34,674 nucleotides of DNA from Akkermansiaceae bacterium (GTDB taxonomy: Bacteria; Verrucomicrobiota; Verrucomicrobiia; Verrucomicrobiales; Akkermansiaceae), in NCBI GenBank assembly GCA_025457665.1, contig JALOTY010000038.1:1-34674 (forward strand), given 5' to 3'. The translations under genes were made by a program, and so were the position numbers. Of the stretch, positions 24,391 through 32,347 are shown in pieces. The notes under the pieces were generated by a model. The model worked only from the letters and a program-made list of their open reading frames with translations, was not told where the DNA came from and searched no databases. Position 1 is the stretch's first letter; each line of letters begins with the position of its first letter.

Positions 24391-25218
24391 ATGAAGTTAG
24401 GGGATCCCCGCAAGGCGTATCTGGTTCCGGAGGGCGGCGAGGTCAAATTGACCGAGACGCTGGCGGACGGCAGCGAGCTGTGCCCGGATGGCAACAAGGG
24501 GAACACACTGGAGCTTTTCGATCATCTGAGAGACCGCATCCAGACCCAACAGAAAGTTCTCTACGCCCAGAACAAGCATCGCCTGCTGCTCATCATCCAG
24601 GCCATGGATACCGGCGGGAAAGACGGGGTGGTGAAACACGTTTTTTCCCGGGTGGATCCCCAGGGCCTGCGGGTTCAGGCATTCAAGAAGCCCACCGATG
24701 AGGAACGTGCCCGGGATTTCCTGTGGCGGGTGCATCCGCATGTCCCGCGCAACGGCGAGATCGCGATTTTCAATCGCAGCCACTACGAGGACATCATCGC
24801 AGTGAGGGTGAAGAAACTCTACGACGACGAAGTCTGGAAGCGCCGCTACCGCCACGTCATCGAATTCGAGCGGATGCTGGCCGAGGAGGGCACGACGATC
24901 GTGAAGATCTTCCTGCACATTTCCAAGGACGAGCAGAAGCGGCGGCTGGAAGCGCGGCTGGCGAATCCGGCGAAGCACTGGAAGTTCCATCCCGATGATC
25001 TGGAGGACCGTGGCCGCTGGCCGGAGTTCCGACGGGCTTACGAGGACCTCATCGCGAAGACCAGCACGCCCTACGCGCCATGGTATGTCATCCCCGCAAA
25101 TCGCAAGTGGTACCGCAACCTTTGCGTGGCCCGATTGGTGGCGGACAGCCTCGATGATTTGGACCTGAAATTCCCCGCGCCGAGCTGGGATGCAAATTCC
25201 GTTCGCATCGGCGATTGA
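24391..25218 (+). CDS. ppk2: polyphosphate kinase 2 family (PPK2)
   Basis: The product has 275 residues, one PPK2 domain. PPK2 enzymes transfer phosphate between polyphosphate and nucleoside mono- or diphosphates. Motifs: Walker A A71-M-D-T-G-G-K77-D-G, FNRSHYEDI (~127-135), WKFHPDDLEDRGRWPEF and the C-terminal APWYVIPANRKWYRNL. Key Asp and Lys residues are present. Start at 24391 (MKLGDPRKAY) is chosen because GGGAG lies 10 bases upstream; ATG at 24382 would sit directly on it. Transcribed away from the ppx-like/ppk1 operon across ~120 bases. Class (AMP- or ADP-phosphorylating) cannot be fixed by eye. Confidence 0.94.
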   Translation: MKLGDPRKAYLVPEGGEVKLTETLADGSELCPDGNKGNTLELFDHLRDRIQTQQKVLYAQNKHRLLLIIQAMDTGGKDGVVKHVFSRVDPQGLRVQAFKKPTDEERARDFLWRVHPHVPRNGEIAIFNRSHYEDIIAVRVKKLYDDEVWKRRYRHVIEFERMLAEEGTTIVKIFLHISKDEQKRRLEARLANPAKHWKFHPDDLEDRGRWPEFRRAYEDLIAKTSTPYAPWYVIPANRKWYRNLCVARLVADSLDDLDLKFPAPSWDANSVRIGD

Positions 25219-25249
25219 CAGAGGGGGGAAAGCTGGTTGAGACACGGCC

Positions 25250-25663
25250 ATGGGTTCTTGGAGTACCTCAGCATTCGGAAATGACGCCGCCCTCGACTGG
25301 CTGGCGGAACTGGTGGAGTCGCGCGGATGGGCGATGGTGGATGAAGCGCTTTCGGCCGTGCTTGGGGCCGGGGACGACTATCTGGACGAACAGACCGGGC
25401 AGGAAGCCATCGCCGCCTGCGAGGTGGTCGCCTGGGTCCTTGGACAGCCGGGTGAGACGGATGAGGACACCGATGATCTGGAGGAATGGATGGCCGATCA
25501 GGAAATGGAGCCGGATACGAATCGGGCGAAGAAGGCCAAGCGAGTCCTCGACCGTGTTTTCAACGAACCCTCCGAGCTGCGTGAGGTGTGGGAGGAGAGC
25601 GACGATTTCGAGGAGTGGAAAAAGGATCTGGCGGACCTCAAGGAACGCCTTTCCAAAGGCTGA
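25250..25663 (+). CDS. DUF4259-like small acidic protein
   Basis: The product has 137 residues and is strongly acidic (TDEDTDDLEEWMADQE). It starts MGSWSTSAFGNDAALDWLAEL, the typical DUF4259 opening, with a helix-rich remainder. No signal peptide, no known activity. It follows the PPK2 stop by 31 bases on the same strand with GAGGGGGGAA in between, so it may be translated from the same transcript. A terminator follows at 25704. Function unknown. Confidence 0.85.
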   Translation: MGSWSTSAFGNDAALDWLAELVESRGWAMVDEALSAVLGAGDDYLDEQTGQEAIAACEVVAWVLGQPGETDEDTDDLEEWMADQEMEPDTNRAKKAKRVLDRVFNEPSELREVWEESDDFEEWKKDLADLKERLSKG

Positions 25664-25703
25664 TCCAAGTTGCGAGCCGGATGGCTTCCCATCCTGCATG
25701 CGG

Positions 25704-25741
25704 ACCCGAGCGGGGAAGTCTCTCCTTGGCTCGGGTTTTCC
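25704..25741 (+). terminator. intrinsic terminator after the DUF4259-like gene
   Basis: ACCCGAGC (25704-25711) pairs with GCTCGGGT (25729-25736), followed by TTTTCC. The loop is 17 bases. It is the probable 3' end of the PPK2 transcript. Confidence 0.65.
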
Positions 25742-25802
25742 GTTAGGTAAGGCGCGGAGTGAAAAGGGTTTCCACGATCCTGCCATTCGCGAAAGGAGCG
25801 GA

Positions 25803-25877
25803 TGGCGGACCCGGCAGGAATCGAACCTGCATCTGCGCCTTCGGAGGGCGCCATTCTATCCGTTGAAATACGGGTCC
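25803..25877 (-). tRNA. tRNA-Arg (anticodon CCG), CCA encoded
   Basis: On the minus strand a full cloverleaf folds: acceptor stem GGACCCG/CGGGTCC, anticodon stem GCGCC/GGCGC with loop CTCCGAA (anticodon CCG), and T arm GCAGG-TTCGATT-CCTGC. Discriminator G and CCA (25803-25805) are encoded. The D arm TTTC...GAAT has an apparent T-T at its first pair. It reads CGG codons. It lies 107 bases beyond the pyrG stop on the same strand. Confidence 0.93.
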
Positions 25878-25886
25878 TTGGGAAGT

Positions 25887-25923
25887 CTCCCGCCTTGCAG
25901 CTGCGGGCTGCGGCGGGCGGGAG
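25887..25923. other. hairpin between tRNA-Arg and pyrG
   Basis: CTCCCGCC (25887-25894) pairs with GGCGGGAG (25916-25923), with an inner GCAGC/GCTGC stem. No clear T-run. It may be a weak pyrG terminator or a processing structure ahead of the tRNA. Confidence 0.4.
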
Positions 25924-25984
25924 TGTTAAGGTCCCCTTGCTGGCTTGGCAAGGGAGAACCGTGCGGGAGTGTCGCGAGGGGAAG

Positions 25985-27610
25985 TCAGTGACCGATCTCG
26001 GCCAGCGCTTGGTCCAGCGCGGCTTTGACGAAACCGGAGAACAGCGGGTGGGGGCGGTTGGGCTTGGACAGGAACTCGGGGTGGAACTGGGCACCCACGT
26101 AGAAGGGGTGCTTGGGCAGTTCGATGATTTCCACGAGGCCTTCCTTGGCGGAAACCGAGGAGATGACGAGCCCGGCTTCCTGGATGCGGTCCTGATAATC
26201 GGAATTGAACTCGTAGCGGTGACGGTGCCGCTCGTGAATGCGATCCGCGCCGCCGTAGAGGTCGGACGCCCGGGTGCCGGCGAAAAGGATGCTTTCGCAG
26301 GAACCCAGGCGCATGGTGGCACCCATGTCCTCGACTCCCTTTTGTTCTTCCTGCAGGCAGATGACCGGATGCGGGCTGTTTTTGTCGAACTCAGTGGAGT
26401 TCGCCCCTTCCAGGCCGCAGACGTTGCGGGCGAATTCGATGGTCGCGATCTGCATGCCGAGGCAGATGCCGAGATACGGGATCTTCTGCTCGCGGGCATA
26501 GCGGGCGGCGAGGATCTTGCCCTCGATGCCACGGTCGCCGAAGCCACCGGGAACGAGGATGCCTTGCACATGGCCGATGACGTTGGCCGCGCCATGATCC
26601 TCGATCGCTTCCGCCTCCACACGGATGATGTCCACCCGGGTGTCGTGATGGGCTCCGGCGTGGATGAGGGATTCGTAGATCGATTTGTAGGCGTCCTGGA
26701 GTTCGATGTATTTCCCGACGACGGCGATGGTGGTGCGGTGCTTCGGCTTGATGATTTTCTGGACGAAGCGTTCCCAATCCTCGAGGGCGGGCGAGGGCGT
26801 GTGGCCGAGGCCGATCTTGTCCACCACGAGGCGGTCGATCTTGTCGCGCCGGAGGTCGAGCGGGCATTCGTAAATCGTGTGGGCGACATCGCGGAAGGCG
26901 ACGACGTTTTTGCGTTCGACGTTGCAGAACATCGCGATTTTCCGGCGATTGTCTTCATCGAGATCCGCCTCGGTGCGGCAGATGATGATGTCCGGCTGGA
27001 TGCCGATTTCGCGGAGCTTGGCGACGGACTGCTGGGTGGGCTTGGTCTTCACCTCCCCGGCGGCCTTGATGAAGGGCAGCAGGGTGACGTGGATGAAGCA
27101 GACGTTTTCCTTGCCGACTTCCAGGGCGTATTGGCGAAGGGCTTCGAGGAAGAGCAGGCCCTCCATGTCGCCTACGGTGCCACCGATTTCCGTGATCAGG
27201 ACATCGACGCCGGGGTTGTCGGCGGTGACTTTCTGCAGGCGGGATTTGATCTCATCGGTGACGTGGGGGATGAACTGCACGGTCTTGCCGAGGTAGTCGC
27301 CCTTGCGTTCCTTTTTGATCACCGAATCGAAGACCTGGCCGGAGGTAAGATTGTTCATCCGCGAGAGAACTCCGGAGGTGAAACGTTCGTAATGGCCGAG
27401 GTCGAGGTCGGTTTCGGCACCGTCATCAAGCACATAGACTTCGCCGTGTTGATAGGGCGACATGGTGCCGGGATCGACGTTGAGGTAGGGGTCGAACTTC
27501 TGCATCAGCACCTTGAGGCCGCGCGCCTCGAGCAGGGTGCCGATGGAGGCGGCGGCAAGGCCCTTGCCGAGGGAGGAAACGACGCCGCCGGTGACGAAGA
27601 TGTATTTCAT
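25985..27610 (-). CDS. pyrG: CTP synthase
   Basis: PyrG aminates UTP to CTP with ATP and glutamine. The product has 541 residues, usual length. Synthase domain (1-~270): [40 protein letters not shown] and [14 protein letters not shown]. Glutaminase domain: nucleophile Cys383 in GICLGMQIA, oxyanion VPGGFG and catalytic His510/Glu512 in QFHPEF. All catalytic residues are present. kdsB ends 15 bases upstream on the same strand; KdsB consumes CTP, and this neighbourhood also occurs in Chlamydiae, relatives in the PVC group. Confidence 0.98.
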   Translation of the reverse strand: MKYIFVTGGVVSSLGKGLAAASIGTLLEARGLKVLMQKFDPYLNVDPGTMSPYQHGEVYVLDDGAETDLDLGHYERFTSGVLSRMNNLTSGQVFDSVIKKERKGDYLGKTVQFIPHVTDEIKSRLQKVTADNPGVDVLITEIGGTVGDMEGLLFLEALRQYALEVGKENVCFIHVTLLPFIKAAGEVKTKPTQQSVAKLREIGIQPDIIICRTEADLDEDNRRKIAMFCNVERKNVVAFRDVAHTIYECPLDLRRDKIDRLVVDKIGLGHTPSPALEDWERFVQKIIKPKHRTTIAVVGKYIELQDAYKSIYESLIHAGAHHDTRVDIIRVEAEAIEDHGAANVIGHVQGILVPGGFGDRGIEGKILAARYAREQKIPYLGICLGMQIATIEFARNVCGLEGANSTEFDKNSPHPVICLQEEQKGVEDMGATMRLGSCESILFAGTRASDLYGGADRIHERHRHRYEFNSDYQDRIQEAGLVISSVSAKEGLVEIIELPKHPFYVGAQFHPEFLSKPNRPHPLFSGFVKAALDQALAEIGH

Positions 27611-27625
27611 GAGTGTGCCAGGTGA

Positions 27626-28384
27626 TCAGTGAGCGGTGGAGGAAAGGAGCCGCTCGATTTCGAGGGCTTGGGCGGGGGTGTCGACGCCTGGGGAGGTATC
27701 GTGGGTCGTGAGGACCTTGATGGAGGCGCCGTTTTCGAGGGCGCGGAGTTGTTCGAGCGACTCGGCGCGCTCCAGGGGAGAAGGCGGCCAGGTGACGAAG
27801 CGTTCGAGGAAAGTACGACGATAGGCGTAGATGCCCTTGTGGCGAAGCACCGAGAGGCCTTCCACGGGATGGCGGAAGTAGGGCAGGGGAGAGCGGGAGA
27901 AATACAGCGCACGGCCATCGAGGGTGGTGACGACCTTGACGACATTCGGATCGGCCACGGCGGGATCGGCGGGGTCCATCGGGTTCGCGGCGGTGGCCAT
28001 GTCGAGGTCCGGGTCTGCAGCCATGGTGGCGGCGAGTTCATCGATCAATACGGGATCGATGAGCGGTTCATCCCCCTGGATATTGATGATGTGGGTGGCT
28101 TCCGGCAGGGCGCGGAGGGCCTCGGCAATGCGATCCGTGCCGGTGGGGTGCTCCGGCGAGGTCATGACCGCGCGGCCGCCGAAGGCGTGAACGGCATCGA
28201 AGATCCGGTCGTCGTCGGTGGCGACGAAGAGGTCATCGAGCCTCGAACACAGGCGGCAGCGTTCCCAGACGTGCTGGATGAGGGGTTTTCCGGCGATGAG
28301 GTGGAGCGGTTTTCCGGGGAAGCGGGAGGACCCCCAGCGGGCTGGGAGGATGCCGATGATGTGAATGCCGGAGGAGTGAAACAA
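27626..28384 (-). CDS. kdsB: CMP-Kdo synthetase (3-deoxy-manno-octulosonate cytidylyltransferase)
   Basis: KdsB activates Kdo as CMP-Kdo for LPS inner core and lipid A assembly. Signatures: GILPARWGSSRFPGKPL at the N-terminus, VATDDDRIFDAV, HPTGTDRIAEAL, INIQGDEPLID and RHKGIYAYRR. From the TTG at 28384 it has 252 residues, matching the family (~250). No ATG or GTG lies near the family N-terminus; an alternative TTG at 28423 adds 13 residues. Neither start has a clear ribosome site, so the start is uncertain. It sits between a small conserved gene and pyrG, all on the minus strand. Confidence 0.93.
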   Translation of the reverse strand: MFHSSGIHIIGILPARWGSSRFPGKPLHLIAGKPLIQHVWERCRLCSRLDDLFVATDDDRIFDAVHAFGGRAVMTSPEHPTGTDRIAEALRALPEATHIINIQGDEPLIDPVLIDELAATMAADPDLDMATAANPMDPADPAVADPNVVKVVTTLDGRALYFSRSPLPYFRHPVEGLSVLRHKGIYAYRRTFLERFVTWPPSPLERAESLEQLRALENGASIKVLTTHDTSPGVDTPAQALEIERLLSSTAH

Positions 28385-28454
28385 AGCGGGCCGACAGTAG
28401 CCAGCGCCCCCGCCGACGGGCAAGAGCGGTGTGCCGGATGGATCGGAAATTTCC

Positions 28455-28709
28455 TCAATGCCCCATCCAGGTGCCGCCGGAGTCGACGAAGCGGAGGGCT
28501 TTTTCGTAAGAACAGGAAGTCAGGAAATGGTCGAGGCGGCGGGGGATTTCGTGCCGATGGGTTTCCTGCCAGGCGGTGATTTCTTCGGAAACGGTGCGGA
28601 GGGCATCGAGGTGAGCCGCGGGATCACGGTCGCGGAAGGCATGGTCGGCAATGAGGTCAAGGCGGTGGCGGAGCAGGGAGCGGAGAGTGGCGGTGGCGGC
28701 ATCGTCCAT
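28455..28709 (-). CDS. small conserved-looking hypothetical protein
   Basis: The product has 84 residues (starts MDDAATATLRSLLRHRLDLI, ends VDSGGTWMGH). It is helical and charged with no signal peptide or membrane segment. The part EITAWQETHRHEIPRRLDHF and SCSYEKALRFV look like a folded helical bundle rather than random sequence. No family recognised; I suspect a lineage-specific protein. It is upstream of kdsB on the same strand and probably in its operon. Divergent from the symporter gene over 79 bases. ATG at 28709 is chosen; an earlier ATG at 28772 would extend into that promoter region. Confidence 0.65.
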   Translation of the reverse strand: MDDAATATLRSLLRHRLDLIADHAFRDRDPAAHLDALRTVSEEITAWQETHRHEIPRRLDHFLTSCSYEKALRFVDSGGTWMGH

Positions 28710-28788
28710 AGCGGGACTCTGACGGCCCGGGGCCGGGCATGCAAATTCGGACGTGGACGGATGGAGGGCCACTTCCTAGCCTCCGGCC

Positions 28789-30384
28789 ATGCTGACGGGG
28801 GCGATTTCGGTGCATTTCACGGGTCTTGATTGGGCAGTGGTGGTGTTTTACATGCTGCTGACGACGTGGGTGGGGCACCGGCTCAGTGGGAAGTCGGCGA
28901 CGGTGAAGGACTTTTTCCTCGGCGGCCGGACCATGCCATGGTGGGCGGTGTCGGGGTCGATGATCGCGACGGAAATCAGCGCCCTGACCTTCATCGGCGT
29001 GCCGGGCGGGGTCTATGCGGCGAAGGGGGATTGGACCTATCTGCAATGGGGCATCGGCTCGATCATCGCGCGATTTGTGGTGGGATACTATCTCGTGCCG
29101 CTTTACTACAAGCGGGAGATTTACAGCCCCTACGACTACATGGGAAATCGGCTCGGCGAGGGCGTGCGGCGGCTGGTGACGGGGCTTTTTTCTCTGGGCG
29201 CGGTGCTGGGGCAGAGCGTGCGAGTGCTGGTGACGGCGTTGATTTTGCAGACCGTGACCGGCTGGCCGATGGAGTGGAGCGTGGTCGCCATTGGTGCCTT
29301 CGCGCTGGTTTGGACGCTGATGGGCGGGATGCGAACGGTGATTTGGACGGATGTCATCCAGTTCGGGATCTTCGTGCTCGGCGGATTGCTGGCTTTCTTC
29401 TGGCTCGTGGGGCACCTGGGCTGGGATCAGATCGTGGAAATCAATCGTGGCTTCGTGACTCCTGAGGGGGGGGCGGTGGACAAGATGAGGATCTTCGATT
29501 GGACCCTGCCGTGGGAGAACTCGATGCTCAACTACACCTTCTGGGTGGGCGTACTGGCGATGCCGTTTCAAAATCTCGCCGCGTTCGGCACGGATCAGCT
29601 CAACGCCCAGCGGATGTTCTGCTGTGGCAGCCCCGGTGAGGCCCGCAAGGCGATGCTTTGGAGCAGCGTGTCCCTGCTGACAACGCTTCTGATGCTGGCT
29701 GTGGGCTCGGGGCTTTTCGCTTGGTATCAGGTCAAAGGGCTGACCCCGGATGAAGCCGCGAAGTTCGCCGAAGATCCGAACAATGTGTTTCCCGTATGGA
29801 TCACCACTGTGCTGCCGCCCGGGCTCACGGGACTGATTCTTGCCGGCGCTTTCGCGGCGGCGATTTCGAGTCTCGACTCGGTGCTTGCGGCGCTTTCCCA
29901 GACCAGCCTCTCGGCCATTCTGGGGCGCAAGAGGGTGGAATCGGTGGAAAGCGGGCAAAAAATGGTGCTCTACTCGCGCATCGCGGTGGTCGTTTGGACG
30001 GTGATTCTCACGGCTTTTGCCATTTGGATGGCCCAGGGCCATGGGAAGGCGGAAAACAAGAACCTCATCGACCTTGCCTTCGGAATGGTGGCCTACACTT
30101 ACGGGCCCTTGTTGGGGATTCTCCTCGCCGCGATCCTGCCTGGGAGGCGGAGTCTGGTGGGAATCTTTCTCGGGACCCTGCTGTCCATCGCGTTGGTCGC
30201 CTGGATGAGGCCGGAACTGCTTCGTCTGCTTGAGGCATTTTCCTTGCCCACACAATGGATCTCCGAGCACCGGCCGAAGATCGCTTTCCCCTGGTTCTTC
30301 CCGCTCACGGCCATGCTGACCTTCGCCTTTGCCTGCCTCCCGCTGGGTTTCTCCACGCGGCATGACGACGAACTCCATTCGTGA
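28789..30384 (+). CDS. sodium:solute symporter (SSS family)
   Basis: The product has 531 residues with about 13 membrane segments. Typical SSS features: DFFLGGRTMPWWAVSGSMIATEIS in the first helix region (split here: DFFLGGRTMPWW and VSGSMIATEIS), IARFVVGYYLVPLYYK, and YDYMGNRLGEGVRRL. GGMRTVIWTDVIQF is also present, and the late helix AGAFAAAISSLDSVLAALSQ contains the Ser-Ser pair used in sodium binding. Substrate not predictable; sugars, amino acids or sialic-acid-like compounds are common. Codon third positions are strongly G-rich on this strand, unlike dnaA/dnaN next door. Single gene, divergent from the kdsB operon. Confidence 0.93.
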   Translation: MLTGAISVHFTGLDWAVVVFYMLLTTWVGHRLSGKSATVKDFFLGGRTMPWWAVSGSMIATEISALTFIGVPGGVYAAKGDWTYLQWGIGSIIARFVVGYYLVPLYYKREIYSPYDYMGNRLGEGVRRLVTGLFSLGAVLGQSVRVLVTALILQTVTGWPMEWSVVAIGAFALVWTLMGGMRTVIWTDVIQFGIFVLGGLLAFFWLVGHLGWDQIVEINRGFVTPEGGAVDKMRIFDWTLPWENSMLNYTFWVGVLAMPFQNLAAFGTDQLNAQRMFCCGSPGEARKAMLWSSVSLLTTLLMLAVGSGLFAWYQVKGLTPDEAAKFAEDPNNVFPVWITTVLPPGLTGLILAGAFAAAISSLDSVLAALSQTSLSAILGRKRVESVESGQKMVLYSRIAVVVWTVILTAFAIWMAQGHGKAENKNLIDLAFGMVAYTYGPLLGILLAAILPGRRSLVGIFLGTLLSIALVAWMRPELLRLLEAFSLPTQWISEHRPKIAFPWFFPLTAMLTFAFACLPLGFSTRHDDELHS

Positions 30385-30786
30385 AACCAACCCCTCCGAT
30401 CAGGGTTGCGAGACGCCTCCGAGGCACTCCGCGCCCTCGGATCGGAAACGTTTTCCCGATCACCGTGCGTGACGGAACCGTCAATCTTGATGGGCTCGTC
30501 CAACATGCTGAATACCAGTGACCCGCTTCATGCGAAAGGCTGATCGGGAGGTTGATTGTACGGCAAATTTAAGCTTCTACTGGGTCAAGATCTAAAAAAA
30601 TTGAGGTGTGGAACGCTTGTGGAAACGAAGCTCGTCCGGCGATCTGTTAGAGTCGAAAAAAAACAAGTTCCCGCTCCGATTTTCCAGCCCTTACAACCGT
30701 CGCCGTCAGCCATTTGGGACGCCGCGAGGCGGGGTGGTTGGCGAAGCAAGCGAAGCAGAATTTCAAAAACCTTGAACTGGGAAGAG
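30385..30786. other. gene-free region upstream of dnaA; candidate origin or dnaA control region
   Basis: About 400 bases without a convincing gene. The left half is GC-rich. At ~30551-30605 it becomes AT-rich (GCAAATTTAAGCTTCTAC, TCTAAAAAAATTG), directly followed by two DnaA-box-like 9-mers on the + strand. An A-tract (GTCGAAAAAAAACAAG) lies at ~30652-30667. An AT-rich segment next to DnaA boxes is the layout of a minimal oriC, but only two imperfect boxes are seen, so it could equally be the autoregulated dnaA promoter. Confidence 0.45.
30607..30626 (+). promoter_or_regulatory. two DnaA-box-like sites, 11 bases apart
   Basis: TGTGGAACG (30607-30615) and TGTGGAAAC (30618-30626) match the consensus TGTGGATAA at 6 of 9 and 7 of 9 positions, share the TGTGGA core, and are offset by 11 bases, about one helical turn. 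They adjoin the AT-rich stretch and lie ~160 bases before the dnaA start. Confidence 0.4.
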
Positions 30787-32205
30787 ATGGAAACGGTGGA
30801 TGCGTCCATGGGGACAGGAGCGACGGCGCGGGTGCAGCCGAAGCGCGTTCTTTGGCAGCAGGTCTGCGACCGTTTGGAGGCGATGGTGGGTGCAGGGGCC
30901 AAGGAGCGCTGGTTTGGAGCGGCAAGTTTGGGTGCCCTGGCCGATGGCGCGGCGGTGGTGGAGGTGCCCAACGAGATCCATCAGGTCTGGATCGAGACGA
31001 ACTACCTCGACGAACTCCGTGCTGCCCTGGCCGAGGTGATCGAGGACTTCGTGGACGTGAGGGTTGAAGTGGTCGATCCCGCCAAGGCCGAATCTCTTGA
31101 GGAAAATGGAGATGGGAAGTCCGATTGGTTTCCCGAAACCCAGCGATCGAAGGTGGAGGAAGACCTCGGGAAAAGAACCCGCCGTGCGGGTCTCAATCCA
31201 GCGTTCACGTTTTCTTCGTTCGTCGTTGGAGCCAACAGTCAGTTTGCCCATGCCGCCTGCGAAGCCGTCGCTCACGGCAGGGGGGCCAATTTCAACCCCC
31301 TTTTCATTCACGGTGGCCCGGGGCTGGGGAAGACCCACCTGATGCAGGCAGTGGGCAGCGAGTGGCTCTCCAAACACGGTTCCGCCAAGGTCGTCTATCT
31401 GACCTGTGAGCGCTTTACCAACGAGTTCATCGAGGCAGTCAAAAAGGGCGATCTCGAGCGATTTCGCAGCCGCTACCGCAAGGCCGAGGTGATGCTGATC
31501 GATGATGTTCAGTTCCTCGGCGGAAAGGACCGGTCTCAGGAAGAGTTTTTCCACACTTTCAACACGCTCCTCGACGGGCGCTGCCAGGTGATCCTGACCA
31601 GTGATCGTCCGGCTTCGGAAATCAAGAACCTCGAACCACGACTGGTATCTCGTTTCGAGTGCGGTCTCACGGTCGAACTCCAACTCCCGGCTTTCGAGAC
31701 CCGCTTGGCGATTCTCCAGAAAAAGGTCGAGGAATGGGGCATCAAGATCGATTCCGGGATTCTCCGGATGCTCGCCGAGCGGTTGAAAACCAACGTTCGC
31801 CGCCTGGAAGGTGGCCTGATGCGCGTGGGAACTTTCGCCTCTCTCGCCGGTGAACGGGTCACGGTTGAAAAGGTCGAGCACCTCCTCCGCGACCTTTTCC
31901 GGGAGGAAAACAGCCGGATGGTGACCATCGATTCCATCCAAAGGGCCGTCGCCGAGCACTACGATATCCGTCTGGCCGACATGACCAGTCGCCGCCGCCC
32001 CGCCAGCATCGCCATGCCCCGGCAGGTAGCGATGTATCTCAGCCGCACCCTGACGAAGTCTTCGCTCATCGAAATCGGTGAAGCCTTCGGCGGTCGTGAT
32101 CACGGCACGGTCATCCACGCGGTGAAAAAAGTCACTTCCGCTGTCGAAACGGATCCCGAGTTCCGGGATCGGATCGATCGCCTGCAAGCGGAGCTCAGAC
32201 GCTGA
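30787..32205 (+). CDS. dnaA: chromosomal replication initiator protein DnaA
   Basis: DnaA binds origin boxes and opens DNA in its ATP form. The product has 472 residues from ATG 30787, with GGGAAG just upstream. Domain I ~20-95 (LWQQVCDRLEAMVGAGAKERWF); variable linker ~96-135; AAA+ domain with Walker A G-P-G-L-G-K-T (177-183), Walker B LIDDVQF (237-243) and sensor I TSDRP (271-275), plus Arg-containing LVSRFECGL. Domain IV ends with the box-binding helix GGRDHGTVIHAVKKV (435-449). ATG at 30808 is a possible shorter start. dnaN follows after 142 bases on the same strand. Confidence 0.97.
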   Translation: METVDASMGTGATARVQPKRVLWQQVCDRLEAMVGAGAKERWFGAASLGALADGAAVVEVPNEIHQVWIETNYLDELRAALAEVIEDFVDVRVEVVDPAKAESLEENGDGKSDWFPETQRSKVEEDLGKRTRRAGLNPAFTFSSFVVGANSQFAHAACEAVAHGRGANFNPLFIHGGPGLGKTHLMQAVGSEWLSKHGSAKVVYLTCERFTNEFIEAVKKGDLERFRSRYRKAEVMLIDDVQFLGGKDRSQEEFFHTFNTLLDGRCQVILTSDRPASEIKNLEPRLVSRFECGLTVELQLPAFETRLAILQKKVEEWGIKIDSGILRMLAERLKTNVRRLEGGLMRVGTFASLAGERVTVEKVEHLLRDLFREENSRMVTIDSIQRAVAEHYDIRLADMTSRRRPASIAMPRQVAMYLSRTLTKSSLIEIGEAFGGRDHGTVIHAVKKVTSAVETDPEFRDRIDRLQAELRR

Positions 32206-32347
32206 GGGACTTGCGAAAGTTTTTGAAATTCAGTGAGCGCGGGGTTTGCGGCGAGCTGGACTTCCGGCCAAACGAAGGCTTGCCAAAAGGGAGGAAAATG
32301 CGGACAGCTTGGCCGTGGCGCAGGATCCCAAGGCGCCAGAACGAGCC

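Noticed and set aside
28680..28800. Riboswitch or attenuator between the kdsB operon and the symporter
   Set aside because: The gap is only 79 bases and shows no recognisable conserved fold.
28657..30390. 577-codon minus-strand open frame opposite the symporter
   Set aside because: It is His/Arg/Pro-rich shadow sequence; the + strand has an intact 13-segment transporter.
30617..30652. TTGTGG ... TTAGAG as a dnaA promoter
   Set aside because: The spacing between the two elements is about 24 bases, too long for a normal sigma-70 promoter.
32206..32347. dnaA-dnaN spacer as origin
   Set aside because: No DnaA-box-like 9-mer and no AT-rich stretch is visible there.
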